Origin: Myxococcales bacterium
Lineage (GTDB): Bacteria; Myxococcota; Bradymonadia; UBA7976; UBA1532
NCBI GenBank assembly: GCA_020633515.1
Contig: JACKDM010000007.1
Span: 1 to 64,000, forward strand
Direction of reading: 5' to 3'
Length of the DNA: 64,000 bases
The notes under the pieces are model-generated. The model searched no databases. It saw only the letters and a list, made by a program, of their open reading frames with translations, and was not told the DNA's origin. Position numbers and translations under genes: made by a program. Of the stretch, positions 43,261-53,043 are shown one piece after another. How positions within the stretch are numbered: position 1 is the stretch's first letter; the number at the start of each line of letters is the position of its first letter.

Positions 43261-45744
43261 ATGATCATCTGCCCGCACTGCCAGGCCCTCAATGACGACC
43301 GGAACACCATCTGCATCCGCTGCGGCGGCTCGCTGATCGACGATCCGGCGCTCGCCGGCGATCCGTTCGTCGGTCGACGGCTCGGCAAGCGCTTCACCCT
43401 GCACGACATCATCGGCAGCGGTGAGATCGGGATGGTGTACCGCGGCATCGACGACAAGACCGGGCAGGGGGTCGCGGTCAAGATCGTGCACCCCGACGTC
43501 GCCGCGCTGCACGGCGACGAGCTGCTCGACTGGGCCCGCCGCGTCGCCCAGATCCGCCACGCCAAGGTCGCCGCGATGCTCGGCGCGAGCCGCGAGGGCG
43601 ACGGCACCACCTACATCGTCTCCGAGCTCCTCGAAGGCGAGACCCTGCGCGCGCTCCTCGAACGGGTCGGCCCGCTCTCGGCCCGCCGCGCCGTCGACAT
43701 CCTCTTCCAGCTCTGCAACGCGCTCGCCCCGATCCACAAGGTCGGCCGGCCCCACGCCAACCTCAAGCCCGAGAACGTCTTCCTCATCGCCGGGCAGCAG
43801 GGCGACTTCGTCAAGATCGCCGACACCGGCTCGCCGGTGCTCTTCGGGGTGCACCACACGCCGCAGGGCAAGGTGATCATCGGCGCGGCGAAGTACTTCA
43901 GCCCCGAGCAGGCGCGCGGCGACGAGGTCGGGCTCGCCTCCGACCAGTTCACCGTCGGCGTCATCGGCTACCAGCTCCTCAGCGGCGCGCTGCCCTTCTT
44001 CGGCGCGACGCCCGACCAGCTCCTCGACGCGATCGTCAACAACCGCCCGACCCCGATCGCCGAGCGCGCCCCGGCGACGCCGCCCGCGCTCGCGGCGATC
44101 GTCGAGCGCTGCATGGCGAAGTCGCCGGCCGATCGCTACCCGGACCTGCGCGCGCTCGCGGCCGAGCTCGCCGGCGTCATCAAGACCAAGGCCGCCCCGG
44201 CGGCCGCCCCTGCGCGCAAGCCGTTCGGCGGCGGGCAGGACTTCTCGACCGTCGTCGCCCGGCCCGACCACTTCGCGAGCCCGATGCGCCCCGGCAAGGG
44301 CTTCGGCGCGGCCGACGCCGAGGCGACGGTGATGCAGGACATCCCCGCCGAGATCCAGGCGCTGCTGCGCGACGAGGACGACGACCTCCCGCCGCTCGAC
44401 GGCGAGGCGACGCCGATGCCCGACGCCGACGCCGACGACGACCTCGACTTCGCGGGCGGCATCGGCGGCGGTGGTGTTGGCGGTGGCCGGCTCGGCGGAC
44501 CCGACGACCTCGCCGCGGCGCTCGCCGACGCGGCGGCGTCGATCGATCCGCCCCGCGGCGGCGCGGCGGTGCCCGGGGCCGGGATCCGCGCCCGCCAGAC
44601 CGCGCCGCGCGTCTCGCCGCCCGCCCCCGAGAAGCGCGCGCCCGCGCCGCCCGAGAAGCGCGCGCCCGAGAAGCGCCCCGCGGCCGACGATTCGCTCGCG
44701 GCGGCGCTCGCCGAGGCCGAAGCCGAGCTCGACGCGGGCGGAGCGCCCGAGGTCTTCAACCCGTTCGACGACCTCGACCTCGGCCCCCGCCGGCCGGCGC
44801 CCCCCGCGCCGGTCAAGGTCGCCCCGAGCCGCTCCTCGGCGCCCGCGCCGCCGGCGCCGCCCGCCACGCCCGCGCCGCGGATCAGCACCCCCGGGGGCGG
44901 GATCCGGTCGAGCGTGCCCGCCGGCCCGCTCAGCTCCGACGACATCCTCTCGGCGATCGGCGAGGAGCTCTCGCCGGCCGACGCGCCCAAGGTGGTGGTG
45001 CCGGCGGGCGCGGCCAACCCGCTCGCGACCGCGGCCGACTTCGCGAGCCTCTCGGTGCCGCCGCGCGAGGTGGGGCACGTCAGCGTGCGCATGCCGGCGG
45101 TGACCGGGCAGGTGGTCACGGCGGGCGGCCGGGCGCCGCGGTCGAAGGCGCCGTTGATCGCGCTGCTCGTGCTGCTGATCGCGGCGGGCGGCGCGGCGGT
45201 GTGGTTCTTCGTGCTCGCGCCCGGCGAGTCGCCGCCGCAGCCGGTGCGACCGCCCGCGGCCGACAAGAAGCCGGCGCCGAAGCCCCCGGTCGCCGCGGGG
45301 CGGGCGTTCGCGCTCGTCTCCGTCCCGCCCGGCGCCGAGGTCGTCGAGGACGGCGCCACGCTCGGCAAGACCCCGATGGAGCTGCGCGCCGAGGGCCCGC
45401 GCACGCTGGTCCTCAAGCTCGCCGGCCGGCCCGACACGCCGTTCGTGCTCGACCCGCAGGCGATCGCCGTCGGCGCGGACGGCGCGGCGGCCGAGGTCGC
45501 GGTCACGCTCGCCGAGCCCGCCGCCGAGGGCGCGGGCGGAGCGGGCGGCAGCGGCGACGCGGTCGAGGCGGGCGCCGCGGGCGCCGCCGGCGCCGCCGGA
45601 GCAGGGGCGCGCGGCGGCCCGCCGGCCGCCGCCGATCCGCCGCCCGAGAAGGCGACCGAGCCGAAGCCCCCGCGCCGCCGTCAGCCCGCTCGGCGCCGCC
45701 CGCCGAGCGTCAACGACATCCGCGACCCGTTCGCCAACCCCTGA
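43261..45744 (+). CDS. Membrane Ser/Thr protein kinase-like protein, predicted pseudokinase, with zinc ribbon and PEGA domain
   Basis: 827 aa. Residues 1-25 form a zinc ribbon (MIICPHCQALN, ICIRCGGSL; Cys4, 7, 18, 21). The kinase fold spans about 45-300: Gly loop IGSGEIGMVYRG, Lys74 in VAVKIVHP, and DTG (Asp188) in place of DFG. The catalytic loop reads HANLKPENVF: the proton-accepting Asp of HRD is Asn167, so phosphotransfer should be lost or very weak. A long Ala/Pro-rich linker (about 310-625) follows, then a TM (about 630-650), a PEGA domain (about 680-755; ALVSVPPGAEVVEDGATLGK) and a basic Pro-rich tail. It probably works as a regulated binding scaffold. ATG start. Confidence 0.88.
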   Translation: MIICPHCQALNDDRNTICIRCGGSLIDDPALAGDPFVGRRLGKRFTLHDIIGSGEIGMVYRGIDDKTGQGVAVKIVHPDVAALHGDELLDWARRVAQIRHAKVAAMLGASREGDGTTYIVSELLEGETLRALLERVGPLSARRAVDILFQLCNALAPIHKVGRPHANLKPENVFLIAGQQGDFVKIADTGSPVLFGVHHTPQGKVIIGAAKYFSPEQARGDEVGLASDQFTVGVIGYQLLSGALPFFGATPDQLLDAIVNNRPTPIAERAPATPPALAAIVERCMAKSPADRYPDLRALAAELAGVIKTKAAPAAAPARKPFGGGQDFSTVVARPDHFASPMRPGKGFGAADAEATVMQDIPAEIQALLRDEDDDLPPLDGEATPMPDADADDDLDFAGGIGGGGVGGGRLGGPDDLAAALADAAASIDPPRGGAAVPGAGIRARQTAPRVSPPAPEKRAPAPPEKRAPEKRPAADDSLAAALAEAEAELDAGGAPEVFNPFDDLDLGPRRPAPPAPVKVAPSRSSAPAPPAPPATPAPRISTPGGGIRSSVPAGPLSSDDILSAIGEELSPADAPKVVVPAGAANPLATAADFASLSVPPREVGHVSVRMPAVTGQVVTAGGRAPRSKAPLIALLVLLIAAGGAAVWFFVLAPGESPPQPVRPPAADKKPAPKPPVAAGRAFALVSVPPGAEVVEDGATLGKTPMELRAEGPRTLVLKLAGRPDTPFVLDPQAIAVGADGAAAEVAVTLAEPAAEGAGGAGGSGDAVEAGAAGAAGAAGAGARGGPPAAADPPPEKATEPKPPRRRQPARRRPPSVNDIRDPFANP

Positions 45745-45959
45745 TCACCCGCGATCGGGCGGCGCCCGCTCGCTGCCCGACGCGGCGCCGGTGCCCGCCA
45801 CCCGCCGGGGCGCCCCCCGACGCGCTCACCGCGGCCCCCGCCCGTCGCACCCGGGCACGCGCCCGCGCCGCGCGAGGTGGCGTCGATCGCGCGATTGCAG
45901 TTAGTCTGAGCCACCTCGCCGCGCAGGCGGCGCGGGGAACTCCCGGGGGAAAGACGCAG

Positions 45960-47303
45960 ATGCTCAAGCGATCCATCCTCGCGCTGTTCCTGCTCCTCGT
46001 CGCCGGCCCCCCGCCGGTGATGGCGCAGTCGGCGCGCGACCAGGCCAAGGCGTTCTTCGTACAGGGCCGCGAGCACTACGCCGCCGGCCGCTTCTCCGCC
46101 GCGCTCGACGCCTTCCAGAAGGCCAACACGCTCGCGCCCCACCCGCTGATGGTCTTCAACATCGCCCAGGTCTTCGAAGCGATGGAGGATCTGCCCGCGG
46201 CGATCGACACCTACCAGAAGTACCTCGCCACCGAGCCCGCCGACGCCGAGGCGGTGCGCAAGAAGGTCGGCGATCTCGACGCGCTCCTCGCGAGCTGGCC
46301 GCAGATCCGCCTCTCGACGGTGCCTCCGGGCGCCGAAGTGCGGGTCGGCGCGCTCGCGAACCCGCCGCGCGGGCGCACGCCGCTGACCCTCAAGCTCCCG
46401 CCGCGCCCGCAGACCGTCTACTTCTCGCTCGCCGGCCACGAGACGAGCGAGCGCCCGATCAAGCTCGACGGCGACGCGCCGCCGATGACCGTCGCGCTCG
46501 TCCCGATCCTGCCGATGCTCACCGTCCAGAGCACGCCCCCCGGCGGCAAGGTCATCATCGACGGCGAGGCGGTCGGCACCGCCCCGCTCACCCGCCCGCT
46601 CCCCGCCGGCCCCCACACGATCCGGATCGAGCTCGACGGCTTCGACCCCGCCGAGCGCCAGGTCACGCTCGCCGCCGAGCACACCCGCGAGCGCCCCTAC
46701 CTGCTCCCGATCGAGCTGAGCAAGGCGACCCCCCGCGGCGAGCTGATGCTCACCGTCTCGCCCGTCGGCGCCGAGATCCGCGTCGACGACAAGCTCGTCG
46801 GGCGCGCCCCGCTCACCGTGCCGCTCCAGCTCGAAGCGGGGATGCACCGCATCGACGTGCGCGCGCAGGGCGCCGACCCCTACTCCGAGATGGTCACGAT
46901 CACCGAGGGCGAGACCGTGCAGACCGAGATCGACCTCGCCGGCGGCGTGCCCTGGCGCACCGTCGGCGTCATCGGCATGGGCGTCGGCGGCGCGCTCCTC
47001 GCGGGCGGCGCGGTCACCGGCGCGCTCGCGCTCGGCGCGAACGGCGACCTCGACGACTGCCGCGCCGACCCGAGCTGCGCGCGCACGACCCGCGAGGTCG
47101 CGCTCGCCGACGACGTGCGCAGCCGGGCGCTGATCACCGACGTGCTCGTCTGGTCGGGCGTCGCGATCGCCGCCGGCAGCGCGGTGCTCTGGCTGCTGAC
47201 GCCCGACGGCGCCGCGGTCGACGAGGCCGAGATCCGCGAGCAGAGCTGGTTCGTCGCGCCGCTCGAAGGCGGAGCCGCGGCGGTGGGCCGATTCGAGTTC
47301 TGA
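45960..47303 (+). CDS. Exported TPR-PEGA membrane protein
   Basis: 447 aa. Sec signal (1-22; MAQS), a TPR region (about 25-105; QGREHYAAGRFSAALDAFQKA and IAQVFEAMEDLPAAIDTYQKYL), then three PEGA-like beta modules (about 118-340; STVPPGAEVRVG, STPPGGKVIIDGEAVGTAPL, SPVGAEIRVDDKLVGRAPL), and two hydrophobic helices (about 340-362 and 395-415). PEGA modules probably bind surface or wall material; TPRs bind partners. It follows the pseudokinase, whose tail also has a PEGA domain. Its stop overlaps a possible ATG of the next gene (TGATG). ATG with GGGGGAAAGACG upstream. Function unproven. Confidence 0.85.
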   Translation: MLKRSILALFLLLVAGPPPVMAQSARDQAKAFFVQGREHYAAGRFSAALDAFQKANTLAPHPLMVFNIAQVFEAMEDLPAAIDTYQKYLATEPADAEAVRKKVGDLDALLASWPQIRLSTVPPGAEVRVGALANPPRGRTPLTLKLPPRPQTVYFSLAGHETSERPIKLDGDAPPMTVALVPILPMLTVQSTPPGGKVIIDGEAVGTAPLTRPLPAGPHTIRIELDGFDPAERQVTLAAEHTRERPYLLPIELSKATPRGELMLTVSPVGAEIRVDDKLVGRAPLTVPLQLEAGMHRIDVRAQGADPYSEMVTITEGETVQTEIDLAGGVPWRTVGVIGMGVGGALLAGGAVTGALALGANGDLDDCRADPSCARTTREVALADDVRSRALITDVLVWSGVAIAAGSAVLWLLTPDGAAVDEAEIREQSWFVAPLEGGAAAVGRFEF

Positions 47304-47335
47304 TGCGCGCGCCGGGCGCCGACGAGAGGCGGGAC

Positions 47336-50300
47336 ATGACGATGAAGACGCGGATGGCGAGCCTGCGAGCGGGGCTCGTGCTCTGGGTGTGCGGATGGAT
47401 GGCGGCCGGGTGCAGCCTGATCCTCGACCCCGCGAACTGCGCCGATGACAGCGAGTGCAACGGCGGGATCTGCCAGGACGGGATCTGCGTCGGCGGCGTG
47501 ACCGGGCCCGACATGGACGACGCCGACGAGGCCACGCCCGACGAGGACATGGGTGACCTCGGCCCCGATGTGCAGCCCGACGCCGAGCCCCTCGACATGG
47601 ACGAGGTCGTGCCCGACGTCGCGATCGACATGGCGATCCCCGATCCGATCGCGCCGACGTGCGCGCTCACCGGCGACCCGAGCGGCGCCGAGCCCACCGC
47701 GGCCGCCGAGGTGCGGTTGACCGCCCGGGTCACCGACCCCGACACCGTGTCCGCCGCGCTCACGGTGACCCTCGACGGCGAGCCGATCACGCTCGACGCC
47801 GAGCGCGCCGAGCTGACCCGCCCGCTCGCCGAGGGCGACAACCGCTTCGAGCTCCGCGCGACCGATCCCGAAGGCGGCCGCTGCGAGGCCTCGCTCCACG
47901 TCGTCGTCGACCGCACCGCGCCCGTCTTCGAGGTGCTCACCCCGCCCCGCGGCGCCGACATCCGCACCCGGATCGTCGCGTTCCCGATCTCCGGCCGGGT
48001 CGTCGACGAACACTTCGGCGCCGACCAGGGTGAGAGCGCGCTCGAGGTGCGGCTCGACGGCGCGCTCGTCCCCGTCGACGCCACCTGGGACGGCGGCGCG
48101 TTCAGCTTCGAACTGCCGCTCGCCGAGGGCGCCAACGCCGTCGAGCTCGTCGCGGTCGACGCGCTCGGCAACCGCTCCGAGCCGGCCGCCTTCACCGTGC
48201 GCCTCGACAGCATCGCGCCCGAGGTCGTCGTCGACGCGCCCCTCGACGACGCCGAGGTCTTCACCGACCGCGTCGAGGTCCGCGCGCAGGTGCTCGACAA
48301 CGGCGCGCCGCTCCCCGACGCCGGCTACACGCTCCGCGTCGCCGACGCCGCCGGCCGCCTCGTCGGCGGCGGCGAGATCATGGGCCTCACCGGCCCCGAC
48401 GGCCGCATCAACCGCACCGTGGTGCTCGTGCGCGGGCGCAACACCATCACCGTCACCGGCCGCGACATCGCCGGCAACGCCCGCTCGGTCGAGGTCACCG
48501 TCACCCGCCGCGACGCGCAGCCCTGCGTCACCATCACCGCGCCCGCCGAGGGCGCCTTCGTCGCCGCGCCCGAGCTCGAGATCGCCGGCGACACCTGCCC
48601 GGTCGTCGACCGCATCGAGCTCCAGATCGCCGGCCAGCCGCCGGTCGAGGTCCTCCCCGTCGCCGAGCGCTTCTCCGGCCGCGTCGTGCTCCCCGGCCCC
48701 GGCAGCCACCGCGTCACCGCCGTCGCGTTCAGCGCCGCCGGCCAGGCCCAGGACGACGTCACCGTCACCCTCGACGACAGCGGCCCCCAGCTCGCCATCG
48801 CCGAGCCGCTGCCCAACGCCTGCACCAACGTGCGCGACCTCCGGATCTGCGGCACCGTCTCCGACCCCGAGAGCGGCCTCGCCCGCGTCACCCTCGTCGC
48901 CGGCGCCGCCGAGGTCGGGGTCCCGCTGCCGCCCGAAGGCGGCCCGTTCTGCCAGAACATCCCGGTCGTCGAGGGCCCCGCCCAGCAGGTGACGCTCCGC
49001 GCCGAGAACCGCGCCGGGCTCACCCGAACCACCGACGTCACCGTCCGCGTCGACCGCACCGCGCCCACCGCCTGCATCCTCCGCAACGGCCAGTGCCTCA
49101 ACCCGCAGAGCCGCCCCTGGTTCGGCGCCGACGCCGGCGGCCGCGTCGTCCTCCAGGGCCGCGTCACCGCCGGCACCTGCCCCGCAGTCAGCCTCACTGT
49201 CGGCGGCGCCCCCGCCGTGCTCGACGGCAACGGCAACTTCGAAGCGCAGCGCATCTTCCCCGAGGGCGTCAACCAGCTCGACCTCGTCACCCGCGACCTC
49301 GCCGGCAACGAGTCCAACACCGCGTTCGTCTTCCGCGTCGACACCGTCCGCCCCCGCCTCGTCTCCGTCGCGCCCGCCGTCACCTACACCCGCGACCCGC
49401 AGATCGCGCTCACCGTCACCGCCGCCGACGACGGATCGGGCGTCGTGCGGCTCCTCATCGGCGGCGAGGAGGTCTTCGCCGCGCCCGGCGGGATCGACCA
49501 GGGCCAGCGCGAGCTCCAGATCGGCCGCGTCGTCCCGCTCGTCGAAGGCGCGAACAACATCCCCGTCGAGATCATCGACCTCGTCGGCAACCGCGTCATC
49601 CAGACCATCACCCTCTACCGCGACACCCGCCCCCCCGCCGTCGCGATCACCACCCCCGCGCCCGACCGCCCCATCGCGCTCCCGCTCACCGTCACCGGCA
49701 CCATCGACGACGGCGCCGACGGCAGCGGCCCCGCCCAGGTCACCGTCAACGGCGTCGCCGCCACCATCGACGAAGCGACCGGCACCTGGCGCGCCGACCG
49801 CGTCCCCGTCGACCCCGCCGCCCCCGCCATCAGCGTCGACGCGGTCGACGCGCTCGGCAACCGCCTCCCCGCCCCGATCGAGCAGCCGGTGACCGTGCGC
49901 ACCTTCGGCAGCCGCCTCGCCGCCACCGACGGCCTCGTCTTCAACGGCGCCGTCGGCTGGGCCGGGATCCTCGACATCAACAACGACGGCCGCCTCGACG
50001 TCGTCGCGCTCCCCGCCGACGCCGCCGGCACCGCGATGGTCTACACCCAGGGCGCCGACGGCCGCTTCACCGCCGCCAACGCCGCCACCGTCGGCCTCCC
50101 CGAGAACATCGCCGTCCGCCACGCCGCCGCCGGCGACTTCGACGCCGACGGCAGCCTCGACCTCTTCATCGTCGGCGCCGGCCGCACCGTCGTCGCGCTC
50201 GGCAACCGCCTCGGCACCTGGCAGCTCGTCGACAGCCCCAACCTCCCCAACGTCCCGAACCCCACCGGCCTCATCGTCGGCGACTTCACCCGCAACGGAC

Positions 50301-51253
50301 TCCTCGACGCCATCGTCCTCGCCGGCGCGCAGTCCCGGCTCCTCATCAGCAACGGCGACGGCACCTTCGAACGCGAGCCCCTCGGCAACTTCGGCCTCGC
50401 CGGGCTCACCGATCGGGCGCAAGGCGTCGCGACCGACCTCGACGGCGACGCGATCCTCGACCTCGTCGCCACCGGCCCCACCGGCACCTCGCTGTGGATC
50501 GGCAGCCCGCTCAACGTCTTCGCCGCCGCCCCCGCCGGCGCCGGCTTCTTCAACGAGGCCGGCGCGGTCGTGCTCCCGCTCGACGCCGACCGCGACGGCG
50601 CGCTCGACGTGCTCGTCGGCGGCGCCGGCGGCGCGCGCTTCAGCCTCGGCGACGGCGTCGGCGGCTTCGCGATCGACGGCCTCGGCGTCGGCGGCTGGCC
50701 CGCCGCCGCCGTCGGCGCCGGGCGGATCGACGTCGACGGCGACGCGCGCGACGACCTCATCGCCTGGGGCGGCCCCGCGCCCTCGCTCTGGCGCGGCACC
50801 GAAGCCGGCTTCGAGCCCGCCGATCTCGCCGCGCTCGGCATCGAGCTCGGCGCCGTGCGCACCCTCGCGTTCGGCGACCTCGACGGCGACGGCGACGAAG
50901 ACCTCGTCGCCGGCGGCCCCACCGGCCTCACCCTCGTGCGCTCCAACATCAGCGCGCTCGACCCCGCCTATGCCGCCGTCACGATCACGCCCCGCCGCGC
51001 GCTCGCCGCCGGGCTCGGCCCCCGCGACGCCCACGGCGTGCAGCTCGAAGTCGACCTCGACGGCGACCTCGACGGTCTGCCCGAGCGCATCATCCCCGCG
51101 CGCCCGACCGCGCCCACCATCGTCACCATGGGCCCCGCGCCCACCATCGGCGTCACCGTCGTCTACGTCGACCTCGGCGGCGCCGGGCTCAACCTCCGCA
51201 CGCTCATGGGGCTCCTGCCCGGCGCCCGCGAGACCGTCTTCGCCCGCGAATAG
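47336..51253 (+). CDS. Large lipoprotein with Ig-like domains and FG-GAP/VCBS-type repeats
   Basis: 1,305 aa. Lipoprotein signal with lipobox MAAGC, a Cys-rich opening (CADDSECNGGICQDGICVGG), an acidic Asp/Met-rich spacer, about eight Ig-like/Big domains (about 115-830; recurring VDRTAP, LVEGANN and LAGNE patterns), then at least seven calcium-type FG-GAP repeats (DINNDGRLDVVALP, DFDADGSLDLFIVG, DLDGDAILDLVATG, DADRDGALDVLVGG, DVDGDARDDLIAWG, DLDGDGDEDLVAGG). It is a surface or periplasmic adhesion-like protein. The ATG at 47336 has GAGAGG upstream; the ATG at 47303 overlapping the previous stop is the alternative. Co-transcription with the TPR-PEGA gene is likely. Confidence 0.88.
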   Translation: MTMKTRMASLRAGLVLWVCGWMAAGCSLILDPANCADDSECNGGICQDGICVGGVTGPDMDDADEATPDEDMGDLGPDVQPDAEPLDMDEVVPDVAIDMAIPDPIAPTCALTGDPSGAEPTAAAEVRLTARVTDPDTVSAALTVTLDGEPITLDAERAELTRPLAEGDNRFELRATDPEGGRCEASLHVVVDRTAPVFEVLTPPRGADIRTRIVAFPISGRVVDEHFGADQGESALEVRLDGALVPVDATWDGGAFSFELPLAEGANAVELVAVDALGNRSEPAAFTVRLDSIAPEVVVDAPLDDAEVFTDRVEVRAQVLDNGAPLPDAGYTLRVADAAGRLVGGGEIMGLTGPDGRINRTVVLVRGRNTITVTGRDIAGNARSVEVTVTRRDAQPCVTITAPAEGAFVAAPELEIAGDTCPVVDRIELQIAGQPPVEVLPVAERFSGRVVLPGPGSHRVTAVAFSAAGQAQDDVTVTLDDSGPQLAIAEPLPNACTNVRDLRICGTVSDPESGLARVTLVAGAAEVGVPLPPEGGPFCQNIPVVEGPAQQVTLRAENRAGLTRTTDVTVRVDRTAPTACILRNGQCLNPQSRPWFGADAGGRVVLQGRVTAGTCPAVSLTVGGAPAVLDGNGNFEAQRIFPEGVNQLDLVTRDLAGNESNTAFVFRVDTVRPRLVSVAPAVTYTRDPQIALTVTAADDGSGVVRLLIGGEEVFAAPGGIDQGQRELQIGRVVPLVEGANNIPVEIIDLVGNRVIQTITLYRDTRPPAVAITTPAPDRPIALPLTVTGTIDDGADGSGPAQVTVNGVAATIDEATGTWRADRVPVDPAAPAISVDAVDALGNRLPAPIEQPVTVRTFGSRLAATDGLVFNGAVGWAGILDINNDGRLDVVALPADAAGTAMVYTQGADGRFTAANAATVGLPENIAVRHAAAGDFDADGSLDLFIVGAGRTVVALGNRLGTWQLVDSPNLPNVPNPTGLIVGDFTRNGLLDAIVLAGAQSRLLISNGDGTFEREPLGNFGLAGLTDRAQGVATDLDGDAILDLVATGPTGTSLWIGSPLNVFAAAPAGAGFFNEAGAVVLPLDADRDGALDVLVGGAGGARFSLGDGVGGFAIDGLGVGGWPAAAVGAGRIDVDGDARDDLIAWGGPAPSLWRGTEAGFEPADLAALGIELGAVRTLAFGDLDGDGDEDLVAGGPTGLTLVRSNISALDPAYAAVTITPRRALAAGLGPRDAHGVQLEVDLDGDLDGLPERIIPARPTAPTIVTMGPAPTIGVTVVYVDLGGAGLNLRTLMGLLPGARETVFARE

Positions 51254-51259
51254 CCCCGC

Positions 51260-51748
51260 TCACTCCGTCTCGATCAGATCGGTCATATCGGGCAGATCGA
51301 CCGGCGGCGGCGGCGGCAGATGCGCCTTGCGCGCCGCGATCACCTCGACCTCGTAGTGCACCTCGCTGTCGTGCAGCGCCGGCAGCAACAGCACCGTCAC
51401 CCCGTCGTCGCGCCGCTCCACCACCTCGAACACCACCGGCTGCCCCTCGGCGTTGCGCGCGCCGAAGCGATCACCCACCTTCGGCGCCGTCCCCGCGGGG
51501 AACTCCGACAAACCGATCGACTGCCGCGGCGCGGTCTCGCGCGGCACGAGCTGCCCGGCGGGGATGACGCCCTTGCGCGTCTCGCCGACCGCCATGCCCT
51601 CGATCGCCTTGGCGAGCCCGGGCAGGATCCGCTGTGAACCGAGGGTGAAGGTGATGGGGCCGCGCTCGGCAGACGACTCGAGCACCGCCCCTTCGGGGCT
51701 CTTGAGGGTGTAGCTGAGGGTGACGACGTGACCGTCGGCGATACGCAT
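51260..51748 (-). CDS. FKBP-type peptidyl-prolyl isomerase (SlyD-like)
   Basis: 162 aa. FKBP-fold opening with GHVVTLSYTLKSPEGAVLESS, FTLGSQRILPGLAKAIEGM and VGETRKGVIPAG, followed by a small insertion domain as in SlyD, and PVVFEVVERRDDGVTVLLL. It lacks the His-rich SlyD tail. No signal peptide, so probably cytoplasmic, a folding helper. The chosen ATG has GGAGGACC upstream and starts the domain. Convergent with the FG-GAP lipoprotein gene, 6 bases apart. Confidence 0.88.
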   Translation of the reverse strand: MRIADGHVVTLSYTLKSPEGAVLESSAERGPITFTLGSQRILPGLAKAIEGMAVGETRKGVIPAGQLVPRETAPRQSIGLSEFPAGTAPKVGDRFGARNAEGQPVVFEVVERRDDGVTVLLLPALHDSEVHYEVEVIAARKAHLPPPPPVDLPDMTDLIETE

Positions 51749-51876
51749 GCGGGTCCTCCGGCGAATGACCCTCGGACTATATCGCGTTCGCGGGGGGAGG
51801 TGGGCGTCCATCAGCGCCGAGGCAGGACGCCCCGGGGGGGCAGGACATGCAGGGCGCGGCTGTCGCGCCCGGTCTG

Positions 51877-52950
51877 CTACTCGTTGCAGGCGGCCGGGTT
51901 CATGAAGTTCGGATCGGGGTCGCGGTTGCTGCCATCGGGCAGCGGCGGCTCATCCGAGAACACCACCGAGCTCGCGTCCACGTCGAAGTGGAACGGGTAG
52001 GCGTCGAACTCGCCGTCGCCGTCCATATCGATGTTGAGGTCCTCGGGGTTGAGCAGATCGGTCAGCGGGAACCGGTTGCCCGCGATCGGCACCTCGACCC
52101 GCTGCGCGTCTTCGAGGGTCAGCACGCCGATCAGCTCCACCCGCAGCGTCGGCAGCCCGCCATCGTCGACGCTCGGATAGATCTTCAGCTCGACCGTCGT
52201 CACCAGCTCGGCGAGGCAGTTGACCGTGTTGCCCTGCTCGTCCTCGGCCTGCCCGGCGGGCACGTTGAGGGTGAAGAGCACCTCGTCCTCGGGCGCCCAC
52301 ACCAGCCCATCGCCCGGGATGTCGCGCCAGAAGCCGTAGAAGTTCTGGATCGGGTACAGCGTGGGCTGCCGCAGGTAGACGAAGTCCATCGTCGCCCGGC
52401 GGTAGCCGCCGTTGCCGATGTACCAGAGGAACTCGCCCATGTCGTTGTAGCCGCCCGGCTCGACGATCAGGTTGAGCTGGTGGTCATCGACCGCCGGGTT
52501 GAGGAAGGTGCTGATCAGCTCGGCCGAGCGCGCCGGCTCGACGATGCGGATCTCGCTGACCACGAAGGTCTCGGGGCGCAGATCGACGCTGCACAGGTCA
52601 TCGACGCAGCGCTGGAAGTCACCGCCGCACTCATCGTCCTCGACGCAGGCGGGGCCGCGCTCGACGCGGGTCGAGGCGTCGATCATCTGGTCGACCTCCT
52701 GGTCCACCATCTGATCGGGCATGACTTCCATGTCAGGGTCCATGTCGGGCGTCACCTCCATGTCCATGTTGATGGCCATGTCGGGGACGACGATCTCCAT
52801 GTCGCGGCCCGCGTCTTCCTCGACGTCCAGGTCACCGGGCACGGTGACGTCGGGCAGCATGTCGCGCTCGGGGGTGGGGTTCGACTCGCCGTCGTCACAG
52901 CCAGCGGCGGCCGCGGCGATCAAGAAGGGGAGGAGATGGCGGTGCTTCAT
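51877..52950 (-). CDS. Lipoprotein with Asp/Met-rich stalk and C-terminal domain shared with the neighbouring pilin
   Basis: 357 aa. Lipoprotein signal (lipobox AAAGC), an unusual stalk of DMxMxxDMDPDMEV-type repeats (about 30-95), a small Cys motif (GPACVEDDECGGDFQRCVDDLC), then a 230-residue domain (about 120-357; FLNPAVDDHQLNLIVEPGGYND; DMDGDGEFDAYPFHFD). The Cys motif and this last domain resemble residues about 285-546 of the pilin-like protein encoded just upstream on the same strand, so the two are diverged paralogues. A TTGACA promoter candidate lies in the 94-base gap between them. Function unknown, surface-located. Confidence 0.82.
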   Translation of the reverse strand: MKHRHLLPFLIAAAAAGCDDGESNPTPERDMLPDVTVPGDLDVEEDAGRDMEIVVPDMAINMDMEVTPDMDPDMEVMPDQMVDQEVDQMIDASTRVERGPACVEDDECGGDFQRCVDDLCSVDLRPETFVVSEIRIVEPARSAELISTFLNPAVDDHQLNLIVEPGGYNDMGEFLWYIGNGGYRRATMDFVYLRQPTLYPIQNFYGFWRDIPGDGLVWAPEDEVLFTLNVPAGQAEDEQGNTVNCLAELVTTVELKIYPSVDDGGLPTLRVELIGVLTLEDAQRVEVPIAGNRFPLTDLLNPEDLNIDMDGDGEFDAYPFHFDVDASSVVFSDEPPLPDGSNRDPDPNFMNPAACNE

Positions 52951-53010
52951 GATGCTGTCCTCATCTGTCAGGGGTGATCGATCAACCGTCGAATGACCCC
53001 CATTCCGAGG

Positions 53011-53039
53011 AGCAAAACCTGGACCACCTCTACTGTCAA
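53011..53039 (-). promoter_or_regulatory. Promoter candidate for the Asp/Met-rich lipoprotein gene
   Basis: On the minus strand: TTGACA (53039-53034, perfect -35), 17 bases, TTTGCT (53016-53011). It lies just after the pilin-like gene's stop and about 55 bases before the lipoprotein start. The -10 is weak. Confidence 0.5.
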
Positions 53040-53043
53040 CGAA

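Noticed and set aside
41815..45078. Open frame of over 1,000 codons on the minus strand across tpiA, secG, the tRNA and the pseudokinase
   Set aside because: It crosses a tRNA, a terminator and several real genes; composition is that of a shadow frame.
46880..51034. Open frame of about 1,380 codons opposite the FG-GAP lipoprotein
   Set aside because: Gly/Val/Asp/Glu-rich mirror of the true gene; no signal, start site or domain.
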